Shown here one piece after another: positions 27,692-36,190 of a DNA stretch of 64,000 bases (the first letter of the stretch is position 1; every line of letters begins with the position of its first letter). The stretch comes from Rhizobium sp. AC27/96 (GTDB taxonomy: Bacteria > Pseudomonadota > Alphaproteobacteria > Rhizobiales > Rhizobiaceae). The stretch lies in assembly GCF_001692325.1 (NCBI RefSeq), contig NZ_LXKN01000002.1, forward strand, positions 124,001-188,000. Reading direction: 5' to 3'. The notes beneath the pieces are model-generated. The model saw nothing but the letters and a program-made list of their open reading frames with translations. It was not told the origin of the DNA and ran no database searches. A program made the translations under genes and the position numbers.

Positions 27692-28510
27692 ATGTCGCCT
27701 GAAGAACGTCAATTGCTTAGCTCTCTCTTCGATCGCGTGCGCACAGCTGGTGGCGCCCAGCGTGACGCTGATGCGGAGGCTTTCATCAACCAGTCGGTTC
27801 GCGACCAGCCCTACGCGCCATATTTTCTGGCGCAGGCCGTCATCATGCAGGAACAGGGCATGAAGGCCGCAGCCGATCGCATCCAGCAACTCGAGGCTCG
27901 CGTCCACGAGCTCGAGCAACAGGGCGCCGACAATCATCAACAGGGCCAGAGTGGCGGTTTCCTCGGCGGAATCGGCTCTCTCTTTGGCGGTGGCCAGCAG
28001 CAGCGCGCTCCGGCACCCCAGCCCCAAGCTGGATATCCGCAGCAGCAAGGCCGCCTCTATGACGACTATGCCCGCAACGCGCCGCAGCCCGGTCCCTGGA
28101 GCGGCCAGCCGCAACAGCAACCATCAGGCCCGTGGAGCCAGCAGGCAGCAGCCCCCTCGGCTGGCGGCAGCTTCCTGCGCGGCGCTCTCGGCACGGCAGC
28201 CGGCGTCGCCGGCGGCGTGATGCTGGCGGAATCGCTCTCCAGCCTCTTCAGCCCACATCTTGGCGGCACTGGCGGCGGTCTCTTCGGCGGAAATGCCGGC
28301 AGCGGCCTCTTCGGGGCCACAGCGGCCAACGCAGCCGAACAGCCGGTGCAGGAAACGATCATCAACAACAACTATTTCGGCAATGACGATAATAGCGATC
28401 AGGATGATCAGCGGGCGGCCGATTACGCCCAGGATGCTGCCCAGGACGCTCAGGACGACGCCGATGACGATTCGTTCGACAACAGCGACGACGACAGCTC
28501 GTTTGCCTGA
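27692..28510 (+). CDS. DUF2076 domain protein
   Basis: A 272-residue protein. The N-terminal 75 residues (MSPEERQLLSSLFDRVR, DADAEAFINQSVRDQPYAPY) match DUF2076. A coiled-coil stretch (AADRIQQLEARVHELEQQ) follows, then a Gln/Pro/Gly-rich low-complexity region, a glycine-rich hydrophobic segment (LRGALGTAAGVAGGVMLAES) and a strongly acidic tail (last 40 residues mostly Asp). Ribosome binding site AAGGAGG is strong. Function of the family is not established; the architecture suggests a membrane- or envelope-associated protein. Confidence 0.9.
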   Translation: MSPEERQLLSSLFDRVRTAGGAQRDADAEAFINQSVRDQPYAPYFLAQAVIMQEQGMKAAADRIQQLEARVHELEQQGADNHQQGQSGGFLGGIGSLFGGGQQQRAPAPQPQAGYPQQQGRLYDDYARNAPQPGPWSGQPQQQPSGPWSQQAAAPSAGGSFLRGALGTAAGVAGGVMLAESLSSLFSPHLGGTGGGLFGGNAGSGLFGATAANAAEQPVQETIINNNYFGNDDNSDQDDQRAADYAQDAAQDAQDDADDDSFDNSDDDSSFA

Positions 28511-28534
28511 AATCAGGCAGACATAGGCTCCAGG

Positions 28535-28567
28535 AAAAAGCCGCCATCTCCGGATGGCGGCTTTTTT
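28535..28567. terminator. Bidirectional intrinsic terminator
   Basis: AAAAAGCCGCCATC and GATGGCGGCTTTTT form a perfect 14-bp symmetrical stem around TCCG. It ends DUF2076 transcription on the plus strand and queF transcription on the minus strand. Confidence 0.92.
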
Positions 28568-28569
28568 GT

Positions 28570-29034
28570 TCAGCCTCGGCCGCGATAGGGCTGCACGCCC
28601 TGATCCGGCAGCCAGACGCCCTCCGGCGGCTTGCCCGTCTGCCAGAAGACATCGATCGGGATGCCGCCGCGCGGATACCAATAGGCGCCGATGCGCAGCC
28701 ATTTCGGATCCAGCAGCTCCACCAGGCGTTTGGCGATATAGATCGAGCAATCCTCATGGAATGCGCCGTGATTGCGGAAGGAATGCAGGAAGAGCTTCAG
28801 CGACTTCGATTCCACCAGCCATTCGTTTGGCACGTAATCGATGACGATATGGGCGAAATCCGGCTGACCCGTCATCGGGCAGAGCGAGGTGAATTCCGGC
28901 GCGGTGAAGCGCACGACGTAATCCGTGCCGGCATGGCCGGCCGGCACCTTTTCGAGAACCGCCGCCTCGGGATTTGCGGGGGCCTCGGTTTGGCTGCCGA
29001 GCATCGACAGGCCGGAAACATCGGTGTTGGGCAT
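28570..29034 (-). CDS. queF: NADPH-dependent 7-cyano-7-deazaguanine reductase
   Basis: Reduces preQ0 to preQ1 in queuosine biosynthesis (single-domain, YkvM-type, 154 residues). The catalytic Cys is in [16 protein letters not shown] (near residue 50) with the following Asp; the QueF NADPH motif is [20 protein letters not shown] (near 75-94). The ATG at 29034 follows AAGGAG; the upstream extension does not belong. The other queuosine genes are not in this window. A small frame ends two bases before it on the same strand. Confidence 0.95.
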   Translation of the reverse strand: MPNTDVSGLSMLGSQTEAPANPEAAVLEKVPAGHAGTDYVVRFTAPEFTSLCPMTGQPDFAHIVIDYVPNEWLVESKSLKLFLHSFRNHGAFHEDCSIYIAKRLVELLDPKWLRIGAYWYPRGGIPIDVFWQTGKPPEGVWLPDQGVQPYRGRG

Positions 29035-29035
29035 C

Positions 29036-29173
29036 TCAGATCTCCTTGACGCGGATACGGCGGGCCTGTTCGCCCTCCGGTTCCGCATGAATAGCTATTT
29101 CGGCGCTCGCATGGATCGCCCTTGTGGCGTCTTCAAGGCGAATACCAGCCAAGACAGGCTTGCGAACTGGCAT
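29036..29173 (-). CDS. Possible small protein upstream of queF (45 aa)
   Basis: An open frame beginning [20 protein letters not shown] with GAGGGG seven bases before the ATG, ending one base before the queF start region. Codon third positions look gene-like. I do not recognise the protein; it is soluble and charged. The frame continues upstream to a TTG at 29227. It could be a real cotranscribed gene or chance. Confidence 0.35.
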   Translation of the reverse strand: MPVRKPVLAGIRLEDATRAIHASAEIAIHAEPEGEQARRIRVKEI

Positions 29174-29334
29174 AACGCCCCTCGCAATCATTTGGAAGTC
29201 GACTTGGGTCGCCGCATCGTCCGCCAAAAGCTACAGAGAGACTTTGCAAACCACCGCTTCGCGACAGTGGAAGCCGGTTATGCGCTCGCCTGTGAAAAAC
29301 CGAGCTGTTAGTTTCGCTTGCAATCGTGCGCTAA

Positions 29335-30150
<816 letters not shown>

Positions 30151-30189
30151 GGGCCGCTGTTTCGCGGCAACCCTCTAGGGGTCAAGGCG

Positions 30190-30825
30190 TTACGATCTGA
30201 ACGTGACAAACGAGAACACGTTGCCATCCGGGTCGCGCACATGAAAATCGGTGCCGCCCCACGCCTGCTTGGTCAACGGTTGCGCGAACTCAACGTCCCT
30301 GGCCTTGAATTCCTCGAACAGTCCCTGGACATTCGAAACCTCGATCGAAGCGAGAATGAGCGCCCCCTCCTTTGCCGCCGCAGCGGCAAAATAGGGCTCA
30401 TAGACGAGTCGCAGATGGATCCAGATGCCGTCCCGCGACACCGCTCCATAGAATGGTGGCGCGCCATGCAGGAACTCCGCCACAAAACCAAGCTTTTCCC
30501 TGAAGAACGCCGCACTCGTCGTCACATCCCGCACGAAAAGGATCGGTATGACGCTCTTGAAAACCGGCGGTTCGGGCGAAGCAGGCGGCGTCTTCGGCGC
30601 ATCCGCGGCAACGGCCTTCAACTCGGCCCAACTTCTGTGGCCCGCTTCGACCGCAACGATCTCCTGCGCCAGCGCCAATGGGAATTTCATCGCCAGGATC
30701 TCACGATCCGTCAGGGCGCTGAAACGGTCGAGGACTCGAACTCTCCCGCCAATGGAATAGTCACGATCACGGTGCCAGCGCATCAGCAGCTTGGCTTGTT
30801 TGCGATAGGTATCGAGGGTTGGCAT
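30190..30825 (-). CDS. Glyoxalase-superfamily protein with helical N-terminal extension
   Basis: A 211-residue protein in two parts. Residues 1-75 (PTLDTYRKQAKLLMRWHRDR, AQEIVAVEAGHRSWAELKAV) are helical, and their ankyrin-adjacent style is seen in other rhizobial VOC proteins. Residues 85-210 form a VOC domain (SVIPILFVRDVTTSAAFFRE, GTDFHVRDPDGNVFSFVTF). Bleomycin-resistance-like proteins end the same way. AGGAG precedes the ATG. It is convergent with bluB. Confidence 0.85.
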   Translation of the reverse strand: MPTLDTYRKQAKLLMRWHRDRDYSIGGRVRVLDRFSALTDREILAMKFPLALAQEIVAVEAGHRSWAELKAVAADAPKTPPASPEPPVFKSVIPILFVRDVTTSAAFFREKLGFVAEFLHGAPPFYGAVSRDGIWIHLRLVYEPYFAAAAAKEGALILASIEVSNVQGLFEEFKARDVEFAQPLTKQAWGGTDFHVRDPDGNVFSFVTFRS

Positions 30826-30945
30826 GGACAGACTCCTGCTGAGTGATATCAGCGGGCGGGCCTAGCCCTTTCGGCCTCCATGCCGATGTGCCCCACAGGA
30901 ACGCCGGCACAATAATTTACAACCGGGAGCAAGTCAAACCGGCGG

Positions 30946-31686
30946 CTACAGCTCTTTGACGGACGAACGATCTGCGGCGAAACGATCGCGATCATTGTGC
31001 AGATCAAGCGATTGCCGCAGCATCCACGGCAGCGTGGTCCATAGGCCGGAGGTCAACCCCGCCTGTCTCAAGGCGGCGGCCGTCCACGTATTGCAGCCCA
31101 TAAAGGCATTGAAATACCCCCTCGCCTCGAAGAATGCGTCATTCGGCCCGTAATTGCTGCCCGGCAGGGATATCGGCCCTCCATCGCCCTGAACGAGGCT
31201 ATCGAGAATGAATTGCTCCAACCGCTCAAGCCCACCGGCATCGATATTGAGCACGGTCACCGCCGGTGCGTCCTTGGGAATATTGCCGGCGAGCTCGGCA
31301 TGGATGACCGAGCGATCCAAGGTAAAACTCTTTAGCACCGGGCCAGGCTTCAGATCAGCCCATGTCGGCGTCTCGATATAGAAGCTGCGGCCTCCCCAGC
31401 CGAAGACGAGGTAACGCAGGTTGGGATTATCGAGATCAAGACCAGCCGTCCGCAGGAATGCAAAGCGAGCCAGGAGATCGCCGTCGACAGGTATGGCGAT
31501 ATCCGTATGGATGGGGTTGCTGAGCATGAGGATGCGATGGGTTTGCTCGGCCGGCACCGGCCCATCGTGCCAGAGCGGACGCGGCACCACGATGCCGAGT
31601 GCGGCGATCGCAACGAGAGCCAGCGCGGCAATCAGAACGCCTTTGAATATCTTTGTGATCAACAACCGGAAGCCCCTACCCGACAC
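30946..31686 (-). CDS. TIGR02117 / DUF2459 family protein
   Basis: A 246-residue protein with one N-terminal membrane anchor (FKGVLIAALALVAIAALGIVV) and a soluble domain outside the cytoplasm. Segments HRILMLSNPIHTDIAIPVDG, LVFGWGGRSFYIETPTWADL, and GYFNAFMGCNTWTAAALRQA are characteristic of the family. Members are found in polyhydroxyalkanoate producers and near urease genes, but no activity is established. The Cys/His pattern (HTD, CNTW) recalls a papain-like fold. It starts with GTG at 31686; the start is uncertain. Confidence 0.85.
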   Translation of the reverse strand: MSGRGFRLLITKIFKGVLIAALALVAIAALGIVVPRPLWHDGPVPAEQTHRILMLSNPIHTDIAIPVDGDLLARFAFLRTAGLDLDNPNLRYLVFGWGGRSFYIETPTWADLKPGPVLKSFTLDRSVIHAELAGNIPKDAPAVTVLNIDAGGLERLEQFILDSLVQGDGGPISLPGSNYGPNDAFFEARGYFNAFMGCNTWTAAALRQAGLTSGLWTTLPWMLRQSLDLHNDRDRFAADRSSVKEL

Positions 31687-31795
31687 GAGATGTCTTCAGG
31701 TGTTTGTTGGCTCTTTCAAGGCAAAAAACATCGCCATGCACTTTGTCCGAGTGCATGGGGATGTTCTATTTAAAGCCATAGCGTCGGAGCCCTGA

Positions 31796-33985
31796 TCAGG
31801 CGGCCTTCGTCTTTGCACGGCGCGCCAGATGCGCCACCACGTTCTCGATCATCCGCATGCCGGCATCGCCGCCGAGCGTCATGATCGATTCCGGATGGAA
31901 CTGTACAGCCGCGATCGGCTCCTTCACATGCTCGATGCCCATGATCGTGCCATCCTCGCTTTCGGCAGTGATCATGAAGTCACGCGGCAGCGTCGAGGGA
32001 TCGGCAAAGATCGAATGGTAGCGGCCGACGGTGACTTCACGACCGAGACCGGAGAAGACAAGACCCGGTTCCAGCACGCGAATGCGCGACGGCTTGCCAT
32101 GCATCGGCAGTGCGAGATGACGCAGCTCGCCGCCATAGGCTTCGGCCAGTGCCTGCAGGCCCAGGCAGACGCCGAAGATCGGCAGGTTGCGCGCCCTCGC
32201 CTTCTTGATCGTCGCCTTGCAGTCGAAATCCTTCGGATTGCCAGGTCCCGGCGACAGCACGACCAGATCAGGGTCCAGCCGGTCGAACACCTCCTCCGGC
32301 ACCGGCGTGCGCACGGTGGAAACCGTCGCGCCCGTCTGGCGGAAGTAATTGGCAAGCGTATGGACGAAGCTGTCCTCGTGGTCGATCAGCAAGATCTTCA
32401 CGCCCTTGCCGACGGAAGCAACGTCGCGCTGCTGCTTGCCGGAATTCGCAGCCTTGGCATCACGGATGGCAGACAGCATGGCGGAGGCCTTCAATTCGGT
32501 TTCGGCTTCTTCTTCCTCGGGGATCGAGTCGTTGAGCAGCGTTGCGCCTGCCCGCACTTCGGCGATGCCGTCCTTGATGCGCACGGTGCGCAGCGTCAGG
32601 CCGGTATTCATGTCGCCGTTGAAGCCGACCATACCGATCGCGCCACCATACCATGCGCGCGGGCTCTTTTCATGGCTCTCGATGAAGCGCATGGCCCAGA
32701 GCTTCGGCGCACCGGTGACGGTGACGGCCCAGGCATGGCTGAGGAAACCGTCAAAGGCGTCCATGTCGTCGCGCAGACGGCCCTCGATGTGGTCGACCGT
32801 ATGGATCAGGCGCGAATACATCTCGATCTGGCGACGGCCGATGACCTTGACCGAGCCCGGCTCGCAGACGCGGCTCTTGTCGTTACGGTCGACGTCGGAG
32901 CACATGGTCAGCTCCGACTCGTCCTTCTTGGAGTTCAGAAGCTTCAGGATCTGCTCGCTATCAGCGATCGGATCGTCGCCACGCTTGATCGTGCCCGAGA
33001 TCGGGCAGGTCTCGATGCGGCGGCCGGAAACGCGCACGAACATTTCGGGCGATGCGCCCACCAGATATTCCTGATTGCCGAGATTGATGAAGAAGGAATA
33101 GGGCGAAGGATTGATGGCCTTCAGGCGCTTGGAAATATCGGAAGGCTTGCTCTCGCAGCGCTCCATGAACTTCTGGCCGGGGACCACTTCGAAGAGATCG
33201 CCCTTGCGGAAGCTCTCCTTCGCCTTGACCACCAGCTCCGCATATTCGCCGGGACGATGATCGCTCTTCGGCGGAATCGTATCGGTGTGACGGAAGGGCT
33301 CGGCGGCGATCTCGCCGGATTTGCCCTCGGTGGAAACGCCATCCCTGGCGAAATCGTAACGGTCGATCCAGGCCTTGGCAGAGTAGTTGTCGACCACCAG
33401 GATCTCGTCCGGCAGGTAGAGCACCATGTCGCGCTGGTCGTCGGGACGCTTGAGCTTCAGGTTGATGGCGTCGAACTGGAAGGCAAGATCGTAGCCGAAG
33501 GCACCATAGAAGCCGATGCTGGCATCCGCCTGCGAATAGAACAGCTCCGTCACCGCGCGCAGCACGGTAAACACCGTCGGCATCTTCGAGCGTTCTTCCT
33601 CGGTAAAGATCCGGTCCGGCATCTTCACCGTCAGGTCGAGCCGGCGCGGCGTCGAGGCGCCAAGCGTCAACTCGGAAACCGTCTTCAGCTTTTCCGCGAT
33701 GAAGCCGAGAATGACCTCGCCACGCTCGTTATAAGCGTCGATCCAGACATCGCGGCCGGAGCAGGAAAGGCCGAGCGGCGGGTCGACGACAGCGGTGTCC
33801 CAACGCGTATAGCGGCCGGGATATTCGTAGTTCGACGAAAAGACCGCGCCACGGCGCTCGTCGAGCTTGTCGATGTAAGACGAAACCGCATCCGCATAGG
33901 GCGTCGACCGGCGCTGCCGGGTAACGGTGATCCCGCCCTTCGTCTCGTAGATTTCCGCACCATCATCCCGAAGGATCGTTACCAT
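31796..33985 (-). CDS. trpE: Fused anthranilate synthase TrpE(G)
   Basis: Makes anthranilate from chorismate and glutamine. Residues 1-510 are the TrpE part (chorismate-binding motifs [55 protein letters not shown]). From residue 525 follows TrpG ([33 protein letters not shown] with the catalytic Cys, [10 protein letters not shown] with His-Glu). The fusion is a known rhizobial form. ATG at 33985 gives 729 residues and has GGAG eight bases upstream; a GTG at 33994 lies further out. Control by the trpL attenuator and tryptophan feedback is expected. Confidence 0.96.
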   Translation of the reverse strand: MVTILRDDGAEIYETKGGITVTRQRRSTPYADAVSSYIDKLDERRGAVFSSNYEYPGRYTRWDTAVVDPPLGLSCSGRDVWIDAYNERGEVILGFIAEKLKTVSELTLGASTPRRLDLTVKMPDRIFTEEERSKMPTVFTVLRAVTELFYSQADASIGFYGAFGYDLAFQFDAINLKLKRPDDQRDMVLYLPDEILVVDNYSAKAWIDRYDFARDGVSTEGKSGEIAAEPFRHTDTIPPKSDHRPGEYAELVVKAKESFRKGDLFEVVPGQKFMERCESKPSDISKRLKAINPSPYSFFINLGNQEYLVGASPEMFVRVSGRRIETCPISGTIKRGDDPIADSEQILKLLNSKKDESELTMCSDVDRNDKSRVCEPGSVKVIGRRQIEMYSRLIHTVDHIEGRLRDDMDAFDGFLSHAWAVTVTGAPKLWAMRFIESHEKSPRAWYGGAIGMVGFNGDMNTGLTLRTVRIKDGIAEVRAGATLLNDSIPEEEEAETELKASAMLSAIRDAKAANSGKQQRDVASVGKGVKILLIDHEDSFVHTLANYFRQTGATVSTVRTPVPEEVFDRLDPDLVVLSPGPGNPKDFDCKATIKKARARNLPIFGVCLGLQALAEAYGGELRHLALPMHGKPSRIRVLEPGLVFSGLGREVTVGRYHSIFADPSTLPRDFMITAESEDGTIMGIEHVKEPIAAVQFHPESIMTLGGDAGMRMIENVVAHLARRAKTKAA

Positions 33986-34032
33986 TATTCCCACTCCGTT
34001 ATCGGGCCCGGATGACAGGCGGCCTTTATAAC

Positions 34033-34062
34033 AAAAAAGCCGCCTCGAAATCTCGGGCGGCT
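34033..34062 (-). terminator. trp attenuator terminator
   Basis: On the minus strand AGCCGCC (34062-34056) pairs with GGCGGCT (34045-34039), with CGA/TCG extending the stem, followed by six T (34038-34033). It lies between trpL and trpE(G) and is the expected Rho-independent attenuator. Confidence 0.9.
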
Positions 34063-34099
34063 CACTCGTGGTCTTTGAACACGATTGGTCGAGGCCGCC

Positions 34100-34147
34100 T
34101 CAGCGAGCCCACCACCAAACTGCAATGTTGTTCAAGGACATGTTCAT
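34100..34147 (-). CDS. trpL: trp operon leader peptide
   Basis: A 15-codon frame encodes MNMSLNNIAVWWWAR, with three consecutive Trp codons at 34109-34117. It lies upstream of trpE(G) with the attenuator hairpin between. In Sinorhizobium meliloti a comparable peptide with a WWWAR ending controls trpE(G) by attenuation, and its transcript starts at the leader ATG. Here the promoter also places the RNA start at this ATG, and there is no ribosome binding site. Confidence 0.93.
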   Translation of the reverse strand: MNMSLNNIAVWWWAR

Positions 34148-34155
34148 GGCGGGAA

Positions 34156-34184
34156 TTGTTAGCGTGAGATGACGGGATGCGCAA
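34156..34184 (-). promoter_or_regulatory. Promoter of trpL-trpE(G)
   Basis: On the minus strand TTGCGC (34184-34179), 17 bases, TAACAA (34161-34156). The A of the trpL ATG follows after eight bases, so transcription is predicted to begin at the start codon. The -10 is imperfect. Confidence 0.6.
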
Positions 34185-34239
34185 GCCGCAATCTCAGTGA
34201 ATGGGCAGAAACGATTTTTCGTCTCTGCCCACCCTTTTG

Positions 34240-35763
34240 CTAGTCCTGCGTTCGGGCCGCTTCGAAGAACTCCTCCGGCCCGTCAACTTCGATCAGCCGC
34301 TTCCGGTCGATCAGCCAGAAGCGGTTGCCGATGCTGCGCACGAAGCTGCGATCGTGGGAGACGAGCAGGCAGCTAGCCTCGTTCGCCGTCAGTTCGTCTT
34401 CCAGAGCCTCCTGGCCATCGATATCGAGATGGTTGGTCGGCTCGTCGAGCAGGTAGAAATTGGGGTTGGTGAGCCTCAGCACCAGCATCGCCAGCCGCGC
34501 CTTCTGTCCGCCCGAAAGCCTGCCGATGGCACGCCCCTGCATCTCGATGTTCATGCCTGCGCCGGCGAGCAGCGTCCTCGCGCGTTGCTCGCCGAGTTCG
34601 AACAGCCGCGTGATGACGCCCAACGGCGTATCATCCTGACCGAGATTGGAGAGGGCTTGATCGCTATAGCCGAGCACCAGCGACGGCGTCGGCTTGATCG
34701 CTCCGGCATTCGCCGGATCGTCGATGGTCTTGCGGATCATCTCGACAAGCCGGGTCTTGCCGGCGCCGTTGGCGCCGAGCAGGACGATGCGGTCCCCCTG
34801 GCAGATCCAGCGCTTGCCGGTCTTGAACAGCAACGTACCATCGGGCGTCTCCACAGAGGCATCGTCAAGCGTCACCAATATCTTCGCCTGCGTGCCGCGA
34901 TTGGCGAGCTTGATCGCACCCGCCGAACGCTCCTGATAGCCGGGTCGAGCGGCGTCCTCCAGTTTCTCGGCTCTTGCCCTCAGCTGCTTCGTCTTCACGG
35001 TCAGCAGATCGCTGCCGGAGTTGACGCCGATATTGTGGAGCTTGGCCGCCTGCTTGCGTAGCTGCTGCGCCGTCTTCATCTCCTTCTGATAGCGCCGCTC
35101 TTCCGAAGCATCGGCCTCCTCCAGCGCCGCCCGCGCGCGGCTATAGGGCAGCGCATAGATCTGCGACTGCTCCTGCCGCAGGAACAGCGTCCGGTTGCTG
35201 ACGGCATCGAGAAAGGCGCGGTCGTGGCTGGCAATCAGCACGGCGACATCGCGCGGCAGCGCATTCAGCCAGTCCTCCAGCAACGCGATCTTGGCGAGAT
35301 CGAGATGGTTGGTCGGCTCGTCCAGCATCATCACATCGGGCTCGGTCACCCAGACGCGGGCAAGCATGGCAAGCCTTTGCCAACCGCCGCTGAGCTGGGC
35401 GAGCGTCCGCTCCCGCATCACCGCGGGCACATCGAGCGAATCGAGGGTGACATCGACGCGCCAGCTCTCGCTTGCGGCCTGTTCCTTCGGCAGGGCGCGG
35501 AGAACCGCATCATAGAAGGAGACATCAAGCAGATCGGCGGGGACGTTCTGTTCGACATAGCCGACCCGCAGGCCGCGGGCGCGCGTCATATCGCCCGTCG
35601 TTGGCTCAAGCCTGCCGGCTATGCTGTTGAGCAGCGAAGTCTTTCCGCGCCCGTTCGCAGCGACGATCCCGATGCGGTCACCGGCATCGACGGTCAGATT
35701 GAGATTGGAAAACAACGGCGCACCCAGGGTAACGCCGAGATTGCGGAGATTGATCAGAGTCAT
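34240..35763 (-). CDS. ABC-F family ATPase
   Basis: A 507-residue soluble protein with two ATP-binding cassettes and no membrane segment. Cassette 1: GIVAANGRGKTSLLNSIAG (Walker A, near residue 32), LSGGWQRLAMLARVW, MMLDEPTNHLDL. Linker: charged coiled coil with RRYQKEMKTAQQLRKQAAKL. Cassette 2: VLLGANGAGKTRLVEMI, LSGGQKARLAMLVLRL, YLLDEPTNHLDI. ABC-F proteins act on ribosomes, either as translation factors or as antibiotic-protection proteins; which applies here cannot be told. The 193-base leader carries a nested hairpin and a 23-codon ORF upstream. Confidence 0.93.
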   Translation of the reverse strand: MTLINLRNLGVTLGAPLFSNLNLTVDAGDRIGIVAANGRGKTSLLNSIAGRLEPTTGDMTRARGLRVGYVEQNVPADLLDVSFYDAVLRALPKEQAASESWRVDVTLDSLDVPAVMRERTLAQLSGGWQRLAMLARVWVTEPDVMMLDEPTNHLDLAKIALLEDWLNALPRDVAVLIASHDRAFLDAVSNRTLFLRQEQSQIYALPYSRARAALEEADASEERRYQKEMKTAQQLRKQAAKLHNIGVNSGSDLLTVKTKQLRARAEKLEDAARPGYQERSAGAIKLANRGTQAKILVTLDDASVETPDGTLLFKTGKRWICQGDRIVLLGANGAGKTRLVEMIRKTIDDPANAGAIKPTPSLVLGYSDQALSNLGQDDTPLGVITRLFELGEQRARTLLAGAGMNIEMQGRAIGRLSGGQKARLAMLVLRLTNPNFYLLDEPTNHLDIDGQEALEDELTANEASCLLVSHDRSFVRSIGNRFWLIDRKRLIEVDGPEEFFEAARTQD

Positions 35764-35782
35764 GGTTTTTTCCGGTCTTGCT

Positions 35783-35862
35783 CGAGCATTTACGAGACAT
35801 CGCCTGCGGCTCCTTTCGCCGCGCTACGCCGATGTCGCTGGCCATGGACAGGCCAATGCTCG
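35783..35862 (-). promoter_or_regulatory. Nested hairpin in the leader of the ABC-F gene
   Basis: Three coaxial perfect stems are visible: CGAGCATT/AATGCTCG (35783-35790 with 35855-35862), GACATCG/CGATGTC (35796-35802 with 35830-35836) and GCGGC/GCCGC (35806-35810 with 35818-35822). A further small hairpin TGGCC-TGTCCA-TGGCCA lies within the outer loop. The element ends 20 bases before the ABC-F start codon, so it can affect transcription or ribosome access. Function is inferred. Confidence 0.6.
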
Positions 35863-35956
35863 AAAACATGTCATGACGCGGCAGCACGGGCATAAATGCA
35901 CGAAGCCACGTCGCCCAAAGGGCAGACCAGAAGAATGAGTGAGTTACAGCCTCTGA

Positions 35957-36028
35957 TCAGCCCTGCAAACGCATCCGCAGGGCACGAGTCGGACCGAACT
36001 GGCGAATATGCCAGACTATCTTGGTCAT
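35957..36028 (-). CDS. 23-codon ORF, candidate regulatory leader peptide for the ABC-F gene
   Basis: A short frame beginning MTKIVWHIRQFGP and ending in a very basic tail (RALRMRLQG). It has a strong ribosome binding site (AGAGGAGG, five to seven bases before the ATG). It lies 193 bases upstream of the ABC-F start with the nested hairpin between. ABC-F and other ribosome-protection genes are often controlled by such translated leaders. It could also be an independent small protein. Confidence 0.5.
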   Translation of the reverse strand: MTKIVWHIRQFGPTRALRMRLQG

Positions 36029-36136
36029 AAGGTCCTCCTCTCTTTTCTCAACAGGTTTGAAGACTGGGCGCTTCCATTAGCATCGAATGTTGCGATTTAC
36101 AATTGCGCAAACCTCACGATACCGCCTCATAAGGGC

Positions 36137-36166
36137 AAAAAAAGAGGCGATGCCGAAGCATCGCCT
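36137..36166 (-). terminator. Intrinsic terminator of the TonB-receptor gene
   Basis: On the minus strand AGGCGATGC (36166-36158) pairs perfectly with GCATCGCCT (36153-36145) around TTCG, followed by CTTTTTTT to 36137. It lies 25 bases past the receptor stop. Confidence 0.93.
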
Positions 36167-36190
36167 GAGTTGCTGCGTCGGTGAGACCGC

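Noticed and set aside
31829..34015. 728-codon open frame on the plus strand opposite trpE(G)
   Set aside because: It mirrors trpE(G) exactly in extent, lacks any recognisable motif and has no ribosome binding site.
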